From the NCBI GenBank assembly GCA_022575985.1, contig JAKSXM010000014.1, positions 24,118,001 through 24,182,000 on the forward strand: 64,000 bases of DNA, in the 5' to 3' direction. The notes beneath the pieces were generated by a model, which was not told where the DNA came from, did no database searches, and saw only the letters and a list, made by a program, of their open reading frames with translations. The translations under genes were made by a program, and so were the position numbers. Source of the stretch: Anagrus nilaparvatae. Taxonomy: Eukaryota; Arthropoda; Insecta; Hymenoptera; Mymaridae. Each line of letters begins with the position of its first letter. Within the stretch, counting starts at the first letter, position 1. Positions 9,857-23,673 of this stretch are shown here, one piece after another.

Positions 9857-11638
9857 TATGTTGCGAAAAAAATTCTTTATTCATTACGCTTTGATTTTTT
9901 AAGTGCAAAATTTTATTGCTATAAAAGGAAGTCAATGGATTTGATTCAATTTTTCGGGAATTTAATTATATACACATTGAAAACAGGGTTGAAAATAAAT
10001 CTAATTAAATTAAGAGTAAAGATTTACTCTACAAAATAAAAATTTATTGAAAAAACTTTTAAATAAAATGAACTTTTTTTATGTTAAATTTGATACTAAA
10101 TTAAGGTTGAAGAAATAATAAAAAGTTCGATAAGATATATGTAGGCTATATAATAAAGCAGTATAAATTAAAGATAACATTTAACGTAATAACGTATGTA
10201 ACAAAAAAAATTAACATTCTACAGTCAACTAAACTGATGTTTAACAAAAAAAAAACTTATTTTAACGCATTTTAGCATAAAGTAGAACTGCAATTAAAAT
10301 TTGCATTTTAATTTTTTTTAATTGGTATTTATCATAAAATAAGGGAAATATTTTTTTCAAAATTTTTATAGGGGTAGTCAAGGCATATTGAATGTTAGAA
10401 AGTTACGAAATTTTTTCTTTCATAATTATTTAAAGAATCAAAAACTATTTGAGATATTAGATTAAACTTCAAATTAAGCCCATTTTAAGATATTTTCCTT
10501 TTATCAATGGAAAAATTATTCTGTATCGCAAAATAAACCTCAGAGCTTGAGCTTTAACACGTTTTGATACCTTGAGCTCTTGTTTAAGCTTAAAAACTCG
10601 TTAAAAACTAAGTATTCTGACTATTTTAAAAACAGATTGATACATATAATGAGATTCAAATATACGTATTTTTAGTAATAAATTTGCATAAAAAATATTA
10701 ATTTTGATAATTTATTACTAATGATGCTAATAATAAAATTAATAAATTTATATTTTTAATTTAAAATTAAAATTATTTTTTCGTAAAATTCCACAGGATA
10801 AAAATTATTTCACATTAATAAAAAAATATAAAATTATTAACACCCTGATTAACACTGTAAAGTCGATTTCATTAAAATTATTAGCTCAAAGTTTGCTAGT
10901 AAGGAGTGAATCAAAAACATTAAAAGGAATAGCAAACAACGAAAAAGTTTTTCGAAAAACTGCTTAAATGTAAAAATGTGCTATCCTGCCGAAATTGTAC
11001 TTATGAGAAGATTCATACAGTTTTTTGTTTTTTTAATTAATTTTTGGCCACAGTTGGGCAAAGTTTTGGGTAGCTGCTTGAAATTTTTACTGTATGCTTC
11101 TTTTTTTGTAACTATTAATTATTAACAAAAAAAAAAAAGGAGAATTATTTTTTCTGAATTCGAAGAAGAAAAAGGAAGTTATATTTTTTGTACAATAGAT
11201 AATTAATGAAACAAAGACATATAATAATAAAAATATAATATCCTTGTTATATTATATGCCTTTTTATATAATAATAAAAGAAAACGACAGTAATTTTATT
11301 TTTTTATTAAAAAAAAAAGAAGGGAAACAAAAAGCAGAAGCAATTTGCCTTTTAATTTGTCAAATTTACAGGTGTATTTTACAATAAAAGTAAAATATTT
11401 CTATAATTGCATACATAATAAAGTAGGCGAAATGCGGCGAAATGTAAAAAAAAAACAAGAAATTACATTAAAAAAGATAAAATATTCAAAGAGAAAGACC
11501 GGAAATGCGTGACAACGAAACCTTTATATTATTTTTGCGTAGGTGAAATAAAGTAAAAAAGTTAGTTTACCTATAAGTTAAGTGTACTTCATATTTTATC
11601 ATTCGCGAATTTTTATATTAAATAAAAAAGAAAGGAGA
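9857..11638. other. AT-rich DNA, nothing recognised
   Basis: Short frames here are A/T-run artefacts. No repeat structure longer than about 20 bp was noticed. Confidence 0.5.
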
Positions 11639-11639
11639 A

Positions 11640-11669
11640 TTATTATTATTATTATTATTATTATTGTTA
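11640..11669. repeat. (ATT)n microsatellite
   Basis: About nine uninterrupted ATT units followed by GTTATTG. Confidence 0.9.
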
Positions 11670-12033
11670 TTGCAAGCCATATATCCGGTTAAATATTTTG
11701 CATATCTCGTTCGTTTTTATAAGGTTTCCTGTATTATATTTTATTCTAAAATAATTTAAATTATGTCTAGACTTTTTTAATAAAAAGAGAAAATTTTAAT
11801 AAATTATTGCCAATAAATCAAATTCATTTTAAATTTTCTTTCTATTATTGCTTTTTATTATTTATAGGTTAAACAGAAAGTAATTGCTTTGACTTTTATT
11901 TTACTTAATTTATAGGGGAGAGCAAGGTGTTTTAGACACTTTATTGAAATTTTAAATTTAATTTGATTAATTTTGGTTGTCTGCTAATTGTCAGATAATT
12001 GATTAAAAGGTTTCCGAGAAGGTTTCTATATTA

Positions 12034-12470
12034 TACTATATTTGAGGAGGCTATACGAAATATCAATTTTAGGGTCTGTTTCTGCTGGATGCCCAAGATA
12101 AGGGTCAAGAAGTAAAAATATAGACGTTTCATCCATGTGTCGTCTAAAAAACACATGACTAAAATTTTTGATATGCATTTTTTTTCAAAATAAGTAATCA
12201 AAAAAGGTCAGACATAGCCAGCGTTAGATGTGATGGTGAGGCAAAAATATCCTACGTGTCTCGTGAATTTGACGTCTAACGTTGGATTATTTTGGCCTTA
12301 GCGCCCCACTCAACACTTGCTGCAAATGACCTTTTTTGATTATTTACTTTCAAAAACAATAATACCAGAAAATCTTTAAGTCAGACGCTTAGATGACATC
12401 ACTAGTTTTTTTACATTTTGAGCCTTATCTAAGGCGTCCAGTAGACAAAGGCCCTAAAATTAATATAGTA
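12034..12470. repeat. fold-back element, imperfect arms of about 170 bp
   Basis: ATCAATTTTAGGGTCTG with GGATGCCCAAGATAAGGGTC (12061-12113) on the left pairs with the reverse complement at about 12417-12465. AATAATCAAAAAAGGTCA-like sequence at 12195-12210 pairs with 12325-12345. The left arm carries about 20 extra bases. A nested hairpin (AGCGTTAGA / TCTAACGTT) fills the centre. This is probably a MITE; boundaries approximate. Confidence 0.68.
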
Positions 12471-12479
12471 AACTCTTAG

Positions 12480-14890
12480 CTCGACACTTAGTCAGACGGT
12501 CAGCCTAAAATCACATAAATTCTTTCAGTTTGTTTGGTCTATAATTATGCATCAAAACATCTCGTTCTCCTTTATAAAACCCCTGATAAAACCCTCGATA
12601 AAACCCTAAGATCTTTTACATTTGATGAAACATCTGAATTAAAATTATAAAACGATTCGCAGAAAAGTTTATTCGTCACTTAATTATAAAATTGTTGCAT
12701 TGTATTTAATACATAAAAATACTTTCACGCTATAAATGATAATTAACTATTGTCAGTCAGTCAGTCGGTGTATACTTTACACACATTAAAAATGATTATT
12801 TTAATAAAATTACAACGAATTTCACGAGAATTTCACTTATAATAAAGAGACACACCTTTTAAAATGTTTATAGTTATTAAAATAAAGGTCAAATTTTCTT
12901 ATAACAAGTTTAATGTTTAATAATTTTCATTGTTTTATGAAATACGTAATTATGAGTAATTTAAACAATGAAAATAGTTATATTTATTAAAAGAAATGAT
13001 ATTATAAACAGCTGACACATTCCATTGTCTCGTTTATATTATAAAAATTGTTGATTTTCAAGATAAATAAAAGTTATCCATAATATTTCTTTTTTTTTTT
13101 TTACTTGTCATTAACCGCGTCATTAACACTACTTACTTGTTAGCCACTGCGCTTTCTTTGTGAAAGTTTTTTTTTTATATTGTTTTAATCTTTGTTTTGC
13201 AATAATTCTATTGTCTCGTAAACGTGTATCGAGACGTATATTTACTTTTATTTTTCAAATTAATTTTTAATTATTTTGGTGATAAGGAGTTATTATTGAA
13301 AATTGTACGGTTTTGCCGAGGGTTTCACTACTATTTCAGATTAAGATTTAATGGACTTCGAATGGACTAATTAACGAAATTTAAAATATTTTTGTAAATT
13401 GCAGTTTTTTGTAATTTATTATATTTTTTTACTTTTAAGAGTAGATAAATATGCTAATATTACCTAAAATTTTAACCCAAAAGTCATTTTTTATAAATTA
13501 ATCCTGAAATTAATTAAATTACTAGTACCCTAAATTCAGGCCTAAATTGCAAAATAAATTATTTAATTTAAAATACATTTCAAGCTAAAATTTTGAGGGC
13601 TTGCCAAATACAATTCCACAGAATTTATCAAAATAACTTGAAAAATTGGCATAATTATTGATTGAATATGAAATTATCATAAAAATGCTGTGCTAAATAA
13701 AAAAAATTTATTCCAAGTAAGAACAATATGCTTTCAAATGCTTTTAGTTATTTTTTTCTTTCATAAACGGAATTAACATGTAAAATCAACTTTCTCTAGA
13801 ATACTTTTTTTGTGCATCAATACATTCTTGGAAAAAAGTAAAAATTAATGCACAAGATACGCCTGATTTTTAGAATTTTTCGCAAAATTTTTTACGAATT
13901 CAGCCCTATTTTTTTAGTTGAAACCGATGGAAATCGAGGACGAAATTGCTGTATAAAATTATTTTCAAGTTTAAAACAATACCAGATTTTTGCCCAAGCC
14001 CTACGCCCAGTACAACCAATAACATTATTTAATTGTTGAAACCTTTCTGTGAATCTTAAATTTTGCACACTTGTTACAGAATATACTATTTTTTAAAGCA
14101 AATTTTATTACAAAAAAGTACTCCAAGTAACACATTACCAGCTAAAATATTAGTTATTCATAAAAAAGCGAATTAAAATTCAACAATATAAAATAATTTT
14201 CGCAGTAACAATAAATAATAATATCAGTTCTCGAAGATTTATTCAAAAATTTAAAATGAAAAAATAAAAATTCGCTCGTTAACATTCAAATCATGACACC
14301 TTTAGAATATATTCAAGGTTATTAAATTAAAATTTAACACCACCCTCTTAAATGTCATGCATTTCTTCATTCTTCTTCTTCGTTTTTGACAATAAAAATG
14401 GTTTTTATTGTTGTTGACTGTGAAATTTCTAATTATTAATATAAATTTTTTTATTCGACGATTTAATTTTTATGCTGATAATAAATTTTATTTTTTGATA
14501 TCCAGACTATAAATATTTGACAGAATAATATTTAAATGGAAATAATATGCTAATATTTAAATTTTAATTATGTTGGTAATAGCTATTTGTATTTTAAATT
14601 ACACTGTAAAAAATTTCACTTTATAAATTAAACTTTCGAAACAACTTGTTTAATCGTCTATTTATAATTAAAATTTGAGCAAATTTATTCTAACTACTGA
14701 GTTTTTAGCTTTTACAAATATAAATTTTTAAAATAAAGTACGTAGAACAATAAACTGTAATAATCTTTTGTATGATTGTAAATTTAAAAAAAATATAATG
14801 AAACAGTTTAGGGTACAAAATGAAATTTAAAAGTGCTCTTTATAGAAATAAAAATAGGGCATTAGTACAGTTTTTAAACGACTTGCTAGT
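12480..14890. other. AT-rich DNA, nothing recognised
   Basis: It includes a short TCAG direct repeat near 12755-12768. A 63-codon frame at 13848-14039 has no recognisable motif and average composition for the region, so it is not called. Confidence 0.5.
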
Positions 14891-14891
14891 A

Positions 14892-15260
14892 TTAAGGGGA
14901 CACAGAACCAAAAAATTTTAAAATTAGTTTTTTTGATTTTTAACAAAATTTATTGATAAAATTTAAAAAAAATGAGTCTCATGCCCTCCGCAATAAAAAA
15001 ACACATCAAACCAGTCTAAAAGAATTTTTAAATATTACCACCCCTTTGAGAATTTTTGGAAATTCGGAAATTTAGAATTTTTTTCAAATTTCCAAAAATT
15101 CATAAAGGGATGGTAATATTTAAAATTTTTTTTAAACTGATTTGATGTATTTTTTTATTGCGGAGGGCATGAGACTCTTTTTTTTTTAATTTATGCAATA
15201 AATTTTGTTAAAAACCAAAAAAACTGATTTTAAAATTTTTTTGGTTCTGTGTCCCCTTAA
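14892..15260. mobile_element. palindromic MITE with TTAA ends
   Basis: The 369-bp unit begins TTAAGGGGACACAGAACC and ends with its reverse complement. The arms remain complementary almost to the centre: ATGCCCTCCGCAATAAAAAA at about 14981 against its complement near 15150-15175. The centre, near 15076, is an A/T-rich GGAAATT-type palindrome. TTAA at each edge fits a piggyBac-type TTAA target duplication, with GGGGACACAGAACC as the terminal repeat. No transposase is encoded. Confidence 0.8.
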
Positions 15261-18080
15261 GAACCCTTTTGAAGAAGCATGAAATAATCAAAAACCCTTT
15301 TTCTTGATATTTTTATATTCAAACTGACAGATGACATTTTATATAATATTGAATGTAATAATATGTACTGAGAAAAAAAAAAACATTTGATTTCGAGTTT
15401 GGTTCCAAATGGAGTATTTTTAGTAAATCACGAGGTACATCAATATAAAAATTATTGAGATAGTCCAGGTTAAATATTTTTAGTACAAGACTTTTACTGA
15501 GCTGTTACGTATCTCTTTCGAATAAATTGATGCCTCGATTGATGCCTAATGCATAAAACTTTTAAAAAAACTGTAACATTGTTCAAAATCCCACCTCTGA
15601 AATAAAAATTCCAATTTTTTATATTATGCATTAATAAATTAACTGACGTAATAAAATTAAAAAATAATCATAAATTTCAAATTTAAATCCAACATAATTT
15701 CTGCTTAAATAATAGAATACTATAGTCTGGATCGAGACTGGTCTTAACCTATAAACCTATAAAAATACAAAATTTGTATAAAAAATCTATACCCATAAAA
15801 AAAAAAATCAATAATTCTCAGAAAAAAAGAGAAAGATCCTTTTTGACTTAATTCTTAAAAAAAGCAAAAAAATGTGATTAACAACTTTTTTTATAAATAT
15901 ATGATTCTTAATTGTTGTCTGATCTTAGAAGAAATTTCAAGGACGTCTTGGCAAAAAAAAACCGGATTCAAGGTCAATATTTATACATTTAAAAAAAAAA
16001 CTATACATTTTTTGAGGTATACAGAAAAAAGAAAAAAAAACAGGGAAACTTATAGACAGGGGAAGTTACAGACACGAGGGGATTATTATTATTAGAAAAA
16101 AAAATAAATTTTTCTCGATACTACCACCACAACGTGATGACGATGAAAAGAAGTTGAGTAAGGACAAAAGGATTCAATATTATACCGAGTATTATACCTG
16201 AACATATATTTTTTTTACCTTCTTATTCCAGTTAAAATTTCTTTAATTTTATTGTATGCCATATAAAAATATAAAATCCCCTTTTAATTTTTTTGCTTCT
16301 TGTAATTCGCCATCAGTCACGTACGCAGTCCTGGAATTTGAGTTATTAAAAAAATTATGACGATGATGGGGGCCCTAACCTGACCTAACTTTACATCCAT
16401 GGACTATTAAAGAATTTAAGGATGTGGAACGTTTTTTGTTTAATTTGATATTTCCAGAGGGGAGAAGGATAAGATTTAGTAGATTTTAATTTTTACTTTT
16501 ATATGGGACTGTGTAGGTTCACATCGAGGTTCAATTATGATCTATTTGAAGATATGCTTACAGCTGAGAATATACTTAAAATTAAAGTCTGACATGAGAA
16601 ATTTTTAAAAAGTCCAAAAGAAAACTATTACGAAATATCAAAAAAAACTCTTAAACCAAATTATCTTTTAAAACAACCGTTAAAAAAATGATTGAATTTT
16701 AAACTAATTATGGATTACATAAAACTGACAGGATGACTAAAATACAAGAATAAAATTATCATTTATTAAAAAATTAACCTTGTCATATTCTATAAGGCAT
16801 TTATTTATTCGTTTATTTTTTTAAAAACAATAGAATATCAATTTAAAAAAAAAACTTTTATCTTGTTCATGTTTAACCTTGTTATATGCAAGGGTAAATT
16901 TTTACATGTTAAATAATAATAATGATAATTTGTAACACGAAGAATATAACCTGAAGCTTATTATATCAAATTATTTATCAATATGGAGTATTTTATGGGT
17001 TTTGAGAGCTGTTTTAATGAAAATATAAAAATTTTTATTCTTTTGGATATGTCCAAATTTTATTGAAATTTAAGGATCAGGCGTTTTACTTATTCAAACC
17101 TTTTTCACTTTCTAATTTTTTTAGGGCTGAGAAAATACTGAATCTTGAAATTTTCATTAAACACTCTAAATCCAAGGTATAGTATAGTAAAGTAGAATAT
17201 AAGGTATCCAGTTAAAATTTTTTTAAAACTTTTGTTTGATTGGCTCAAAATTAGAATGATCCTCAGATTTTATTAAAATTCAAAATTCTTTAAAATTATG
17301 CTAATAAAACTATTGTAAAAAAGTATTTAAAAAAAATAAAGCTACAAAAATGATATGGAATGCTGCCTATACATAAAATAAAAGTATAAATGTATAGGTG
17401 TTTAGTAAAGAATTCCAGACAGTCTCGAAACAGGAAACGACTGAGAGACGATTCATTGAAAATACATTTCTGTGATTATTTATGGAGGAAATGTTAAATA
17501 TAGAGAATAAAAATAATAAATAATTAAATAATCATTGTTAATAAAGATATTCTTTCAATAAATACAGAAATAATAATTAATACATTAATTAAAAAATATT
17601 AATTAAAAATATAATTATGAATTTTTGGCCAAAAACCAAAAACCAGTAAAATTTTTTTCTTTACTAAAAATAAATTTTCAAGATAAGTTTTACAGTTCAT
17701 AAAAATATTTTACACACTAATTTTCAACCTGCATTCTTTTTTTACATACAATCATAAAAAAAAAAAATGAAATATATTTTAGGTCATGCAATGATTAAGC
17801 TAATTAGATCTTAAAAAAAAAAAAAAATAACGATAATGCAAATAAAAAAAAAAGTTAAAATTACATACCATTTTTTATTTTCAAACTTGACCCAAATTTT
17901 TAAGTAAGCAAATTTTATCAAGTACACACTAAATACTTTTTTTTAACTTTAATTTTATCTTTTCTTTTTTTGTAAATAAAAAAAAATATGCCTTTAAAAT
18001 AAAACACAATTAAATTTATACTTTTTAAAATGCAGAAACAGAAAGAAGAATATGTATATGTAAATTCTTTATCAGTAAAG
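15261..18080. other. AT-rich DNA, nothing recognised
   Basis: There are long A runs (for example 15800-16110). A GC-richer patch near 16315-16400 includes CCCTAACCTGACCTAAC, which recalls degenerate CCTAA units. No gene is supported. Confidence 0.5.
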
Positions 18081-18082
18081 TA

Positions 18083-18083
<1 letters not shown>

Positions 18084-18121
<38 letters not shown>
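18084..18121. repeat. (TG)n microsatellite
   Basis: Nineteen uninterrupted TG units. Confidence 0.95.
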
Positions 18122-18127
<6 letters not shown>

Positions 18128-18418
18128 CTTGTGCAATTACATTTTTAAAAAAAGAGAAACTCTTTTGATGTAATATTGTTTAAAGCACTTTTTAACCCAT
18201 AAGATTTATCTTTTTTTTAACATAAACAGAAGCAAAAATCGTTTTTTGTAAAAATCTTGAAAATTCCACAGGATTTTATTATAAAGAAGTTGCTATAAGT
18301 TCCTATCCTTGTCATCACTTAAAATACAACCTATATCAATGAAAAGGAAGAACTGTAAAAGAGAGCTTATATTATTGCATTCCGAGGAAACTTATAGGTT
18401 ATATTTTCAAGTTATATA

Positions 18419-18994
18419 TTAGGGTGTACCAAAAATTTTCGTAAATTTTAATATCAATTTATTGTAAAAATTGATATTTCATTTCTATTATTTAGAACGA
18501 TTTAGAAATTCAATGAAGTTATTTCATGATAATTTAAAGTTTTGGACCAAGAAGTATAAGCCATGTAAAATGTGTTAATTTTTTCAAAAGTAAGCTAAAA
18601 TTTATGAAAAATTGTTTTAAATGCTTAGCCCTAAGACCTTTCTGTAACAGATTCACTTTTCTTAATTCCTGTGCGAGTCCCTGTGCTTTTACTAGTATAT
18701 AGATTTGATGTAAAAAGGGCAAGAGATATGAAGATAACAAATATTTCTAAATATTTTCAGTGTCTTAATAATCATAAAAATTTAACCAAGGAGACATTCA
18801 TAATAACAAGAAAGCGAGTTTTGGTTGTCAATTAATCCAGTTATGAATAACCCTTTATTTTTTGTTTTCATTTTAATCCCTTACAGCAGACAGCGAACAG
18901 ACTTTGCTATCTAGATATTATCAAAATTTTCTTACAAACAGCATAAAAAACTCCTAATAACAGTAAGTATCATTCACATTATGGTACACCCTAA
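18419..18994. mobile_element. TIR element with TA target duplication (Tc1/mariner-like MITE)
   Basis: TTAGGGTGTACCA at 18419-18431 is exactly inverted at 18982-18994, with TA on both outer sides (18417-18418, 18995-18996). The interior (576 bp in all) is AT-rich. It holds only a 68-codon minus-strand frame with no transposase motifs, so it is non-autonomous. TA duplication is typical of Tc1/mariner elements; the family assignment is inference. Confidence 0.75.
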
Positions 18995-18998
18995 TATA

Positions 18999-21900
18999 CA
19001 CGATTCTTTATAATATGATCACATTTACTCGTTTTTCCTGTTTCTTTATTTTACTCATTTAATCTTTTTCCTTTTTTTAAAGTCATTATTCTCTTTTTTA
19101 AAAAATATATTCCGAATGCATACGAAAGGAATATTTTTTTTTACAGATAAATGTTTAATTTTTATAAAGAAAAACAGTAAAAATTTATAAATGCGGATAC
19201 TATACCTAGTACACTACTCATAAAAGAGATATATTCTGTTGCAGTCTGAGCATGTTAAAACTTTAACTACTTAAAACTCGCAGGTATACATTGAAGCTAC
19301 ACTGGAAAATTTATATTTTATTGTAGCAACTTTTAAAAAATGGAAATTTATTATGCGGCTGAGAAATTTTTTACTTTGAAAAAAGGGTAATAAATTATTG
19401 AAATTTTTTTATAAGAGAATTCTTTTTGAATTAATTTCTTATTGTGTAAATTTTTCAATAGAAACAAATTATTTATGTATTGGTTGGTAATTTTGATATT
19501 AAAAGTATTTGTGTCAAAAAGAAAATAACTTTTTGGTATTTTTTAATAAATTATTGGGTTATGTAAAATATTTTAAAGCAAAAAATAGTTTTATTTTGAT
19601 GTTTAAATAAGTTAAATATTTGAAATTTTATGCATACTGCATGAAAATACTTATTTTGTATTACTTGCAGAGAAGTGCATTATAAAGTTATATTCGAGGT
19701 TATATTATAATTTTCAAATAAAATGTTTTCTAAGTCGAGTATTTATGTTTAAAAATTTTTCGAAAATTTTTATTTTTTTTGACAGTTATCTATTAATTTT
19801 ATCGCATCTCAATTATTAATAATTTTGGAAAAACTTTAAAATAAGATCAAGAGATGCAAAATTTAGACAAAAATGAAACAAGATTTAAAGATATGTACGA
19901 TATTGCTATCCCGGAAGAGCCCCCAATTTGTAGGAACGGGCATAATTGCAACTAATTGCATAACTAGAGCAAAACATTAACAAAAAATATTGAAAACTTC
20001 GAAAACCGCAATTTAAAATATATTTGTCTGATATTGTTTTGGAAATACTAAAAAATTAAAAAATTCACCCATATAAAATAAAATAAGCCAGACAAATAGT
20101 GTCATTATACCCTACTCTTGAATTAAAACTCTGCTTAAAACAATATTAAATAAAAAATAAATAAAAATTCTATTATCTGATTCGTATCTGATCTATTAAT
20201 TAAAAAATTTCTTGAAAAATTTCTTAATTTTTTACGTACAATATAATATTTATTCAAAGCCATCACCAAAAAATTTGTCTCAACTTATTATTATCATCAA
20301 AAAAATATCAGACAACCTTGACGTTCTTAACACATTAATCACGATATAATATATTAAATTAAAAAATTTCTATTTAAAAAAAATATTACACTACTAACTC
20401 GTATTAAGAGTATTTATCCGAGACTGAAAAAAAATTTTTATAAATAAAAAAGTTAAACACATGCGCGAAACAAGAATATATACGACCTAGCCCTTGATAT
20501 TATAATATTACAAGTTCGAGGGGTTAGAGACCCTGCGGCAAAGTATAAGAATGAAAAAAAAAGATGTTTTAATATTAAATGGAAGGGGAAAGAAAGATCG
20601 GTCTGTGAACTCGAGTTAATAGTTTTAATGTGTGTAACTGTAACTTAAATTTCACTTTTTAATTTTTTCTTTTTTTATTTCCCCCCAAAAATTGGTCTTA
20701 TTTATTATTTCAATGAATTTATTCAAAAAATTTAAGTTCAATGACATATTTCAAAGGCTAAAACGAAAAAATGATAAATATTTTAATAAAAATATTTATT
20801 TTAAAATGAAAATACTGTTAGAATTATGAAATTGAATGAGATTTCTAATAGATCGTTAACCTTTTGTAATATGTTTGTAATAGAATTAAAAGATAAATTA
20901 TACTTAAAAAATTAATTTTATCTTTAATTTAAATAGAAAAAAAAATTTTATAAGTAAAGTTTCCGGAATTTTGAAATCAATCAAACTATGGAAAATACCC
21001 AAAATCTAAAAATTATTACGTAAACTTTCACATTGTGGGCTCTATTTATTTTGAGTCACTATAAGTACAAAAAATTTTTAACTTTTTAAAATATACCAAA
21101 ATTTGAATAGTCACTTTCTAATATTTTTTTTTTTAAAGAATACTAATGATTATTTCGTGGGTTCAATAACCCTTTTCGAAAGCTAATAGAATTAATTTCG
21201 CCCCTAAAAGACCAAGATTTTTGCTATTTATAAGCGCAAAAGATCCCCCAAAGAAATTCATCCGCCCTTACTTTCAATGGGTTTCTTACCCATGGTTATT
21301 TAGATTGCTAATCCAAAAGTCTTGAATTTGCTCCCCATAAGTGATACCAAGTGAAGTATAAATTTTTTTAAATTAGAAATATACACGAAAATATAAATCT
21401 GCAAGAAAAAGTCGAGGAAAAAGTTAAGAATTTTTAGTTGTTTTTCAATTTAAAATTCAAAATAATGCAATTTTCAAATTTTAAAGTCAAACGCCCAAAT
21501 TTACAGTCCAGTCGAGTCCAGCATTTCACATTTTTAAAACTGATCTGTAATAAGCAAATCTAAAATCGACTAATTTCCAAATACCAAACATCATGTTTTA
21601 CTAATTTGAAAAATAATTCTTTTTTTTCTGGTCAGATAAGCATGAAATTATAAAAAATTAATTTTCTAAAAAGAAAAGTACTTATTTAATAACTCAAGAT
21701 TATAAAGCAAATGTTTATGAAGGATAAACTTTTATAAAAGAACAAAGAAATTTCACAAAGAATATTGGTGTTAAATATTGGTTTTATTTTCACATAAATT
21801 GACAAAACAATTATCACTTCGAAAATTAAAGTTAATCATTTTTGTAAAGATAAATATGTGTTAATAGGCAAAAGAAAAAATATTTCCATGCTTTATGGTC

Positions 21901-23130
21901 ATTTTTGTTCAGATTTGGGACTGGTAACATGGTAAATTTTGGTAAAATGTAATTTTAAAAGATTTTTTATTAAAAATCACTTAACCAAATCATAAAAACT
22001 CATAACTCACTAAAAACCAATTTGTCAAAAATCTAAATGAAATTTTCGAATTACAATAACGATCAAAAACGTTCGTTCAAAGAATTTAAAAAAAGAAATG
22101 GTATATATTCACACATATGCACATTGTTAATCTTTCTATATATAGGAAGCACAAAAAGAATGTGTTAGTTTATATGAAAAAGGATAAAAAAAAGCAAGAG
22201 CAATAATGCGTGCGGGGGGAGGGGGCGCCTAGCAACAGGCCTACTATAATATTTTTTATGTGGCATCAAGAGACCAAGCAACGTGATTAAACTGGCGTGT
22301 CGACAATAAAGCAAAAAAGTGGGGAAAATAATATTATAGTTTTATCCCTGTGACGAAAATTAAGCATTGACATGGACATTTATTGTAAATGTTAATGAGG
22401 TAGGTCCGGAGTTTTTAGCACATTTTTTTATGTATACGAATCAGATTACGTCTGAAAAATAAATTGATTATTCATTTATTCGTTTAAATGTTTTTTCTTT
22501 TGTAACAATAAAATTTGCTGTTTAAAACAAAGATTTTAGTATTTTTGCAATAAGGAAAAATTTTTAACGGTAAATAATAATAAACATAGAAATCTTAGAA
22601 ATTTAACATTTTTTTTTTCTTTTTTTTATTTATGTTCTTGGTATTAATTTATTTTAAAACATGTTATTTTTACATTTTGCAAAAAAAATACTCGTAGAAA
22701 TTCATCCTGACCTTGAATAATTTGCAAGATCAATTTTAAGAATTAATATTTTTAGTGTTTATTAGTCATAAATAAAAAAATTTTTTTCCTTTTTTGATAA
22801 TTTATTTAATATTTATCTAAAAAATTTTGATAGTTTATCTCATTTAGCAATGATTAATTTTTATCAATTTGTGAAATATTTTATATAATATTCGCGATTA
22901 AATTAAAAATATCAAGAATACATTCAAATAATTGTAATCTATAAACGTCAATAATTTTGAAAGATAAGGTACAGTTTGAGGACAACATCAGTATTTCTAA
23001 AATATTTCGTATTGTAATTAACTTTAATATTTGAATACTAATGAATTATATTATCCAATAATTATTATCGAGAGCGAGCTGTAAAAAAATAATCTAATTA
23101 TACAAGGGTGAAAATCAGAATATAAGATTA
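18999..23130. other. AT-rich DNA, nothing recognised
   Basis: GC-richer patches occur near 20480-20545, 21170-21350 and 22200-22250 (a G-rich run beside GCGCCTAGC), but none resolves into a gene or a repeat pair. Confidence 0.5.
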
Positions 23131-23136
23131 TATACA

Positions 23137-23290
23137 TTAGTCGTAATCTAGGGAGCCTTACAAGGAGCCTTATAACCGCAAGGTATCGGGTTCGATTCCC
23201 TGGTATAGCAGAAATTTTTTTCCGTTATATTACTACGGCTGGGACTTAAGAACTTATGGATACCCTCAGCCCTGGGCCTAGATTCTACAT
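23137..23290 (+). repeat. candidate tRNA-derived SINE or tRNA pseudogene
   Basis: GGTTCGATTCCC near 23188-23200 is a full match to a polymerase III B box in a tRNA T-arm-like setting. It is preceded by TTATAACCGCAAGGT, which resembles an anticodon-arm/variable-loop segment. The 5' half is degenerate, with no clear A box. The downstream segment (about 23266-23325) recurs near 24058-24110. A SINE with a tRNA head is the best reading. Confidence 0.4.
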
Positions 23291-23500
23291 TTATATCATC
23301 TATAATATATCACGCGATAGTTAAAATAAATTCTCGAATAATAAATTTTTACTTACTCGTGAAAAACAAAAGAAGTACTAACTTTTAATAAAATATTGAC
23401 TTTAATAACTAAACTATATAGCAAAAAGTTATACAGTTTATAAAAACATTTGTTTGCGCATGCGCAGTACCACATATTATGATATGGCTTATGGCTGCTT
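23266..23500. repeat. dispersed repeat, copy A
   Basis: ATATATCACGYG, the TTTTAATAAAATATTGACTT segment (about 23380-23402) and GCGCATGCGCAGTACCACAT (about 23456) recur in the same order at about 24095-24145 and 24352-24375. Confidence 0.6.
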
Positions 23501-23578
23501 AAGGTACATTAGCGGTCACAAGATTTTGACGGTATACAGCCGGTCATTTTTCGTTGAAGGTTAAATAAAAAAAAAATT

Positions 23579-23673
23579 GCGACAACGTCGCAGAATGTTT
23601 GTAGAGCGCGTTTCTTATTTACATGATTATTATTATAATATTATGCGTGTATTTTAAACAGCGACGTTGTCGC
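23579..23673. repeat. hairpin with 13-bp perfect GC-rich arms
   Basis: GCGACAACGTCGC at 23579-23591 is exactly inverted at 23661-23673. Each arm is itself near-palindromic (GCGAC-AAC-GTCGC). The spacer is 69 bp of AT-rich DNA plus GAGCGCG. Confidence 0.8.

Noticed and set aside
16365..16400. Telomere-like CCTAA words
   Set aside because: Only a couple of imperfect units, so not an array.
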